Notes under the pieces: model-generated
Databases searched by the model: none
What the model was told of the DNA's origin: nothing
What the model saw: only the letters and a program-made list of their open reading frames with translations
Shown: piece after piece, positions 6,968 through 9,308 of the stretch
How the letters are laid out: each line of letters opens with the position of its first letter
How positions within the stretch are numbered: the first letter of the stretch is position 1
Position numbers and translations under genes: made by a program
Assembly (NCBI GenBank): GCA_030626185.1
Contig: DAOUPL010000036.1
Span: forward strand, 1 to 9,308
From: a bacterium
Lineage (GTDB): Bacteria > Babelota > Babeliae > Babelales > Vermiphilaceae
Direction: 5' to 3'
DNA: 9,308 bases

Positions 6968-7273
6968 ATGGAAGATAGAAGACTGTCTGAAGAAGTTCTA
7001 AGTTTATCGAAGAACGAAGATGGACCGGCCTATTATTACGTTTATTTAATTAGATCTATAGATCTACCAGATATAGTTTATGTTGGTTATACAACAAATT
7101 TAAAGCAGCGACTAAAAACGCATAATTCCGGTGGTTCTGTTCATACAAAAAAAGATAGACCATGGAAGTTAATTGTATGTTTATCATTTTCAGAAATGTT
7201 AAAAGCTAAAAATTTTGAAAAATATTTAAAATCTCAATCAGGCAGAGCTTTTGCCAAAAAACGTTTTTGGTAA
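6968..7273 (+). CDS. Small GIY-YIG nuclease-domain protein (UPF0213-like)
   Basis: A 101-aa protein holding one complete GIY-YIG domain from residue 22 to the end. Motifs: YVY at 24-26 (GIY position), YVG at 38-40 (YIG position), Arg48 in NLKQRLKTHN, His52, HTKKDRPW at 59-66, catalytic-type Glu84 in NFEKYLKS, and SGRAFAKKRFW at the C-terminus. These are the GIY-YIG active-site positions (Tyr, Tyr, Arg, Glu). The biological role of stand-alone members is poorly known; DNA cleavage in repair or mobility is inferred. Residues 1-20 lie outside the domain and include seven codons (10-16) made entirely of a palindromic repeat. The gene is not clearly in an operon: it follows tRNA-Glu by 71 bp and precedes the Hint gene by 98 bp. 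Confidence 0.88.
   Translation: MEDRRLSEEVLSLSKNEDGPAYYYVYLIRSIDLPDIVYVGYTTNLKQRLKTHNSGGSVHTKKDRPWKLIVCLSFSEMLKAKNFEKYLKSQSGRAFAKKRFW
6995..7015 (+). repeat. REP-like palindrome inside the GIY-YIG coding sequence
   Basis: Five-base arms GTTCT (6995-6999) and AGAAC (7011-7015) flank an 11-base centre containing TTATCGA. It encodes residues 10-16 (VLSLSKN) in frame. From memory, the layout and the LSLSK reading frame match a widespread family of environmental bacterial palindromes with arms GTCCT/AGGAC and centre GAGCTTGTCGA; this identification is unverified. Confidence 0.5.
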
Positions 7274-7371
7274 TTTTATTGTTTTGTATAAATTGTTCTT
7301 ATTTTTTGATATTTCTAAAATTATTTTGTAGATAGAAGAAGGTAAGTTTGTTTTTTATAAAAATGTGAAAT

Positions 7372-8460
7372 ATGAACAAGCGATATTTTATTGTTGGCAT
7401 AAGTTGTATTGTATATTTAACTCTCATAGGGCACGGATTTGGTGCTCGTACTATTGTGCATAAAGTCGGTGGCTCGTGTATAGATATAAAACGATTATGT
7501 CGTTCATCGCACCGCAAAAAATCAAGAATTGTAACTTATGATCCATATTATGGAATGGGACAACATAAAATAAAACGATCTGGTCATAGTAAAACAGAAC
7601 GATTTATTTGTTTTGGGTTTGAAGATAATTCTTGTGATATTGTATGTACTCCTTTACAAGAATTTTTTCTTTTTTCAACTCAGCAGTGTGGTAGAGACTG
7701 CCCGTCTTCGCGTAATGGCGGGTGGGTTCCTGCGTATAAATTAAAAAAAGGTGATTTGTTATTTTGCAAAGATGGACCTAAGCCAATTAAACACATAAAC
7801 TACGTCAAAAAAACAATCGATGTATATATTGTTGAATTATCAGGTGTTCATACATTTTTTGTAGGATATTATGGTGCACTAACACACAATATGGATTTAC
7901 CTATGGTGTGGGGTATTGGTGCAAGTACATCATGTGGCGCAGGTGCCGGTAGTTCAGCAGGATCTTTTTTTGGTCCTTTTTCTTCTTTTGTTGGAGTTGC
8001 TTTGGGGGCATTTATAGGGTTGTGTATAGGGCTTATACAAAATAACTCTACACGAAAATATTCGTGTAATAATGTACCATTACACTTTTTTGATGAATAT
8101 GAACAAAATAATGCGTCATCAAGTGTGTCATCATCAGTTGGTGGTGGAAGTTTAAGTCCTATGCCTGATGGGCCTAAAAAGGATGATAAAAATAAAAATA
8201 GCAAACGTACCAATAAAGAGTTGTATCGGGAAGTTAAAAATTTATCAAAACAACTTAAAAAACATAAGAAAAAATTGGCGAATTATATAAAAAATCCAGA
8301 TAAATACGATAATAAAAACTTTCTTAAAAGAGCGGTTAATCTAGAACAAAGAAATAGTGTTATCCAGGGAAGAATTAAACATTTAAAGGTAGAAATAAAA
8401 AATTTTCAAAGATTAATAGATAGTGTAAATAAAGAGTTTATGTTGCGAGGAGTATTATGA
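7372..8460 (+). CDS. Exported Hint-domain polymorphic toxin candidate
   Basis: A 362-aa multidomain protein. Residues 1-25 form a signal peptide (MNKRYFIVGISCIVYLTLI, cleavage plausible after GFGA). Hint-like features run to N173: VTYDP at 54-58, TPLQEFFL at 93-100, WVPAYKLKKGDLL at 118-130, and the ending VYIVELSGVHTFFVG...LTHN (151-173) with the penultimate His and final Asn of self-cleaving Hint/intein domains. The block-A CFxxGT motif is missing; C36 is the only nearby candidate nucleophile, and Gln96 stands where the block-B His is expected. Residues 180-222 are Gly/Ala-rich and end in a regular zipper G208-G212-G216-G220, probably membrane-inserting. After a Ser/Gly linker (246-262) comes a Lys-rich C-terminal domain (266-362) with NPDKYDN and GRIKHL, the likely toxin; I cannot name its family. 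Start ATG 7372 has only a weak GTGA upstream. Its stop overlaps the next gene's start. Confidence 0.75.
   Translation: MNKRYFIVGISCIVYLTLIGHGFGARTIVHKVGGSCIDIKRLCRSSHRKKSRIVTYDPYYGMGQHKIKRSGHSKTERFICFGFEDNSCDIVCTPLQEFFLFSTQQCGRDCPSSRNGGWVPAYKLKKGDLLFCKDGPKPIKHINYVKKTIDVYIVELSGVHTFFVGYYGALTHNMDLPMVWGIGASTSCGAGAGSSAGSFFGPFSSFVGVALGAFIGLCIGLIQNNSTRKYSCNNVPLHFFDEYEQNNASSSVSSSVGGGSLSPMPDGPKKDDKNKNSKRTNKELYREVKNLSKQLKKHKKKLANYIKNPDKYDNKNFLKRAVNLEQRNSVIQGRIKHLKVEIKNFQRLIDSVNKEFMLRGVL
8049..8068 (+). repeat. Perfect 8-bp inverted repeat between Hint/zipper and toxin region
   Basis: TACACGAA (8049-8056), loop AATA, TTCGTGTA (8061-8068). It lies in codons 226-233, just after the glycine zipper and before the Ser-rich linker, at the boundary where the C-terminal domain of a modular toxin would be exchanged. 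It may form an mRNA hairpin. Confidence 0.6.
8447..8452 (+). promoter_or_regulatory. Strong ribosome binding site of the putative immunity gene
   Basis: GAGGAG lies 4 nt before ATG 8457, inside the last codons of the toxin gene. It is among the best Shine-Dalgarno sequences in the window, much better than that of the toxin gene itself, which would favour abundant immunity protein. Confidence 0.75.
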
Positions 8461-8738
8461 ATATAACCGTACAAGAATTAGCAAAAATAACTGAAATATT
8501 ACTCAAGTTTATAAAAGAAAAAGAAAAAGATATTATACCATTTAAAGAAGAAGATACTTATTATCAAAAAGTTTGGCATGCAGATCGTAATTTATATAAA
8601 ATTCCTACAGTAACACTTGGTTATTTAGATGAAGATGTAGAAAATCTTAGGTTGTTATTAAAAGGAGATCCTCCAAGCAACTACGATTTAGAGAGACTTG
8701 GTGTTTTGTTTACATCGTTAGGGGCTACTTTAAGGTAG
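8457..8738 (+). CDS. Putative immunity protein for the Hint toxin
   Basis: A 93-aa protein with no signal peptide or membrane segment, mildly acidic (16 Asp/Glu against 13 Lys/Arg), opposite in charge to the Lys-rich toxin domain. It starts within ATGA, overlapping the toxin stop by 4 bp, and has a strong Shine-Dalgarno sequence, so it is translationally coupled. This position directly behind a Hint protein is the main evidence for an immunity role. Sequence features are an amphipathic N-terminal helix (5-25), a DTYYQKVW segment at 33-40, VTLGYLDEDVENLRLLL at 52-68 and a C-terminal LERLGVLFTSLGATL. From memory this arrangement (a YxxxW-like segment, then LG-L-ED--NL--LL, then L--L---L-A) resembles small orphan proteins of proteobacteria, but I cannot assign a named family. 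Confidence 0.6.
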   Translation: MNITVQELAKITEILLKFIKEKEKDIIPFKEEDTYYQKVWHADRNLYKIPTVTLGYLDEDVENLRLLLKGDPPSNYDLERLGVLFTSLGATLR

Positions 8739-8834
8739 TGCGAAACAACTTAAAGGTTATAGTGTTTAAAAGTGGTCTTGTTCATTTTTTTATAACTTAA
8801 AATTAAAGGTATTATGAGCGCATCAAGATAAATT

Positions 8835-9155
8835 TTAAACGAAAGACTTAATTAAACAAAAGATAACAGTAGATGATGCTTTTAAAGCTTCTAATATTTT
8901 TGGACAAAGCAATAGTTTCGCAAGAGTATCTCTTTTGATATACCTATTTTGTAAATGTGTTAGCATCCAAGGGATACCGTCGGTTAGTGGTATGCGTCCA
9001 AAATCACATGATCTTAGCATTTGGGCTACTGATGGTGCTAAATCGGTAAATACTTTGTAATGTTCAAGTGTTTTATCGGTAATAAGCTTATTTGTTTCCA
9101 TTGAATTCAATGATGTGGTGATGATTAAGCTCAAAATGATATTAAAATTTTTCAT
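8835..9155 (-). CDS. Small secreted protein of unknown function
   Basis: A 106-aa protein when started at ATG 9155, preferred because AAGGAA lies 5 nt upstream and because a clean signal peptide then stands at the N-terminus (MKNFNIILSLIITTSLNS, followed by METNK). An in-frame ATG at 9179 would place eight charged or polar residues before the signal peptide. The mature part (~19-106) is helical-looking with no domain I recognise; LAPSVAQMLRSCDFGRI and LAKLLLCPKILEALKAS are the clearest helices. The C-terminus (SSTVIFCLIKSFV) is hydrophobic and ends abruptly, so a truncated longer protein is possible, though the other frames downstream show no obvious continuation. It lies 43 bp behind the partial gene at 9199-9308, probably in one transcript, and faces the immunity gene tail to tail. 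Confidence 0.6.
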   Translation of the reverse strand: MKNFNIILSLIITTSLNSMETNKLITDKTLEHYKVFTDLAPSVAQMLRSCDFGRIPLTDGIPWMLTHLQNRYIKRDTLAKLLLCPKILEALKASSTVIFCLIKSFV

Positions 9156-9160
9156 ATAGA

Positions 9161-9166
9161 TTCCTT
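9161..9166 (-). promoter_or_regulatory. Ribosome binding site that decides the start of the small secreted protein
   Basis: Minus-strand AAGGAA, 5 nt upstream of ATG 9155. It supports the downstream start codon over the ATG at 9179. Confidence 0.65.
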
Positions 9167-9198
9167 TTTTATCAATCATAACATCAGGGCAAACGCAT

Positions 9199-9308
9199 CT
9201 AATTTTCCTTTAATCCAATAAGATGTGCAATATAACTCTCATCTAATGCGGCTTGAAAGCGTTTTCTTCGCAAACTTTTTTTATTTAGCTTGTCGCGCCT
9301 TAACATGC
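9199..9308 (-). CDS. C-terminal end of an unidentified protein (partial, runs off window)
   Basis: The last 108 bases of a minus-strand reading frame ending in TAG at 9199-9201. The readable tail is very basic at first (LRRDKLNKKSLRRKR) and ends FQAALDESYIAHLIGLKEN. An ATG at 9304-9306 falls in frame, but too little sequence lies upstream to look for a ribosome binding site, and the frame is open to the edge, so it is probably not the start. No family is recognisable from 35 residues. It is more coding-like than noise, but this is a modest call. Confidence 0.4.
   Translation of the reverse strand, partial: MLRRDKLNKKSLRRKRFQAALDESYIAHLIGLKEN

Larger units (their letters stand above)
6894..7023. 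repeat. Nested inverted repeats bounding the tRNA-Glu/GIY-YIG junction
   Basis: CCAGTCTTCGTT at 6894-6905 pairs with AACGAAGATGG at 7013-7023: 11 bp with one bulged G. A part of the same left arm, CAGTCTTC (6895-6902), pairs perfectly with GAAGACTG (6978-6985). The block thus looks like a roughly 130-bp unit with inverted ends, starting at the tRNA CCA and ending inside the N-terminal codons of the GIY-YIG gene. Confidence 0.45.

Noticed and set aside
7299..7517. Minus-strand 72-codon frame
   Set aside because: Antisense to the start of the Hint gene and AT-rich intergenic sequence; no ribosome binding site or domain.
7869..8213. Minus-strand 114-codon frame in the Gly-rich part of the Hint gene
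   Set aside because: The low-complexity Gly/Ser codons of the real gene leave the opposite strand open; nothing supports expression.
9156..9179. ATG 9179 as start of the small secreted protein
   Set aside because: ATG 9155 has the ribosome binding site and begins directly with a signal peptide; the upstream start would put a charged extension before it.
1..9308. CRISPR array or complete insertion sequence
   Set aside because: No regularly spaced repeats and no transposase gene are visible anywhere in the window.

Overview
The window looks like a piece of an AT-rich bacterial chromosome from a lineage with an intracellular or host-associated lifestyle. My best guess is the phylum Candidatus Dependentiae (TM6). 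This is an inference from the combination of housekeeping genes, divergent ankyrin-type proteins (one with a Sec-type signal peptide), a small UPF0213-like GIY-YIG protein and an exported Hint-domain protein. No single gene in the window proves the taxonomy.

Layout. 62-901 (+) is an ankyrin-type protein whose stop codon overlaps, tail to tail, the stop of priA. On the minus strand three genes run in one direction from about 5077 down to 898: rluD-like 23S rRNA pseudouridine synthase (4027-5022), a signal-peptide-bearing divergent ankyrin protein (2890-3948), and the replication-restart helicase priA (898-2865). A 170-bp divergent region with two good back-to-back promoters separates rluD from mgtE, a magnesium channel/transporter (start moved to ATG 5193). 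A 179-bp non-coding stretch then leads to tRNA-Lys(TTT) and tRNA-Glu(TTC), 10 bp apart. Directly at the CCA end of tRNA-Glu begins a block of hairpins and inverted repeats that runs into the first codons of a small GIY-YIG nuclease gene (6968-7273).

The most interesting part is 7372-8738. A 362-aa protein with a signal peptide, a degenerate Hint (self-cleaving) domain ending in His-Asn, a regular GxxxG glycine zipper, a Ser/Gly linker and a lysine-rich C-terminal domain overlaps by ATGA with a 93-aa cytosolic ORF that has its own strong ribosome binding site. This is the organisation of a polymorphic toxin and its immunity protein, in an unusually compact Sec-exported form. The right edge holds a small secreted protein of unknown function (8835-9155, minus) and the C-terminal tail of a further minus-strand gene running off the window (9199-9308).

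How the genes work together: priA, rluD, mgtE and the two tRNAs are ordinary core functions. The ankyrin genes, the Hint module and the small secreted protein are accessory genes plausibly aimed at a host or competitors, and they sit between core genes. There is no gene-free stretch longer than 300 bases.
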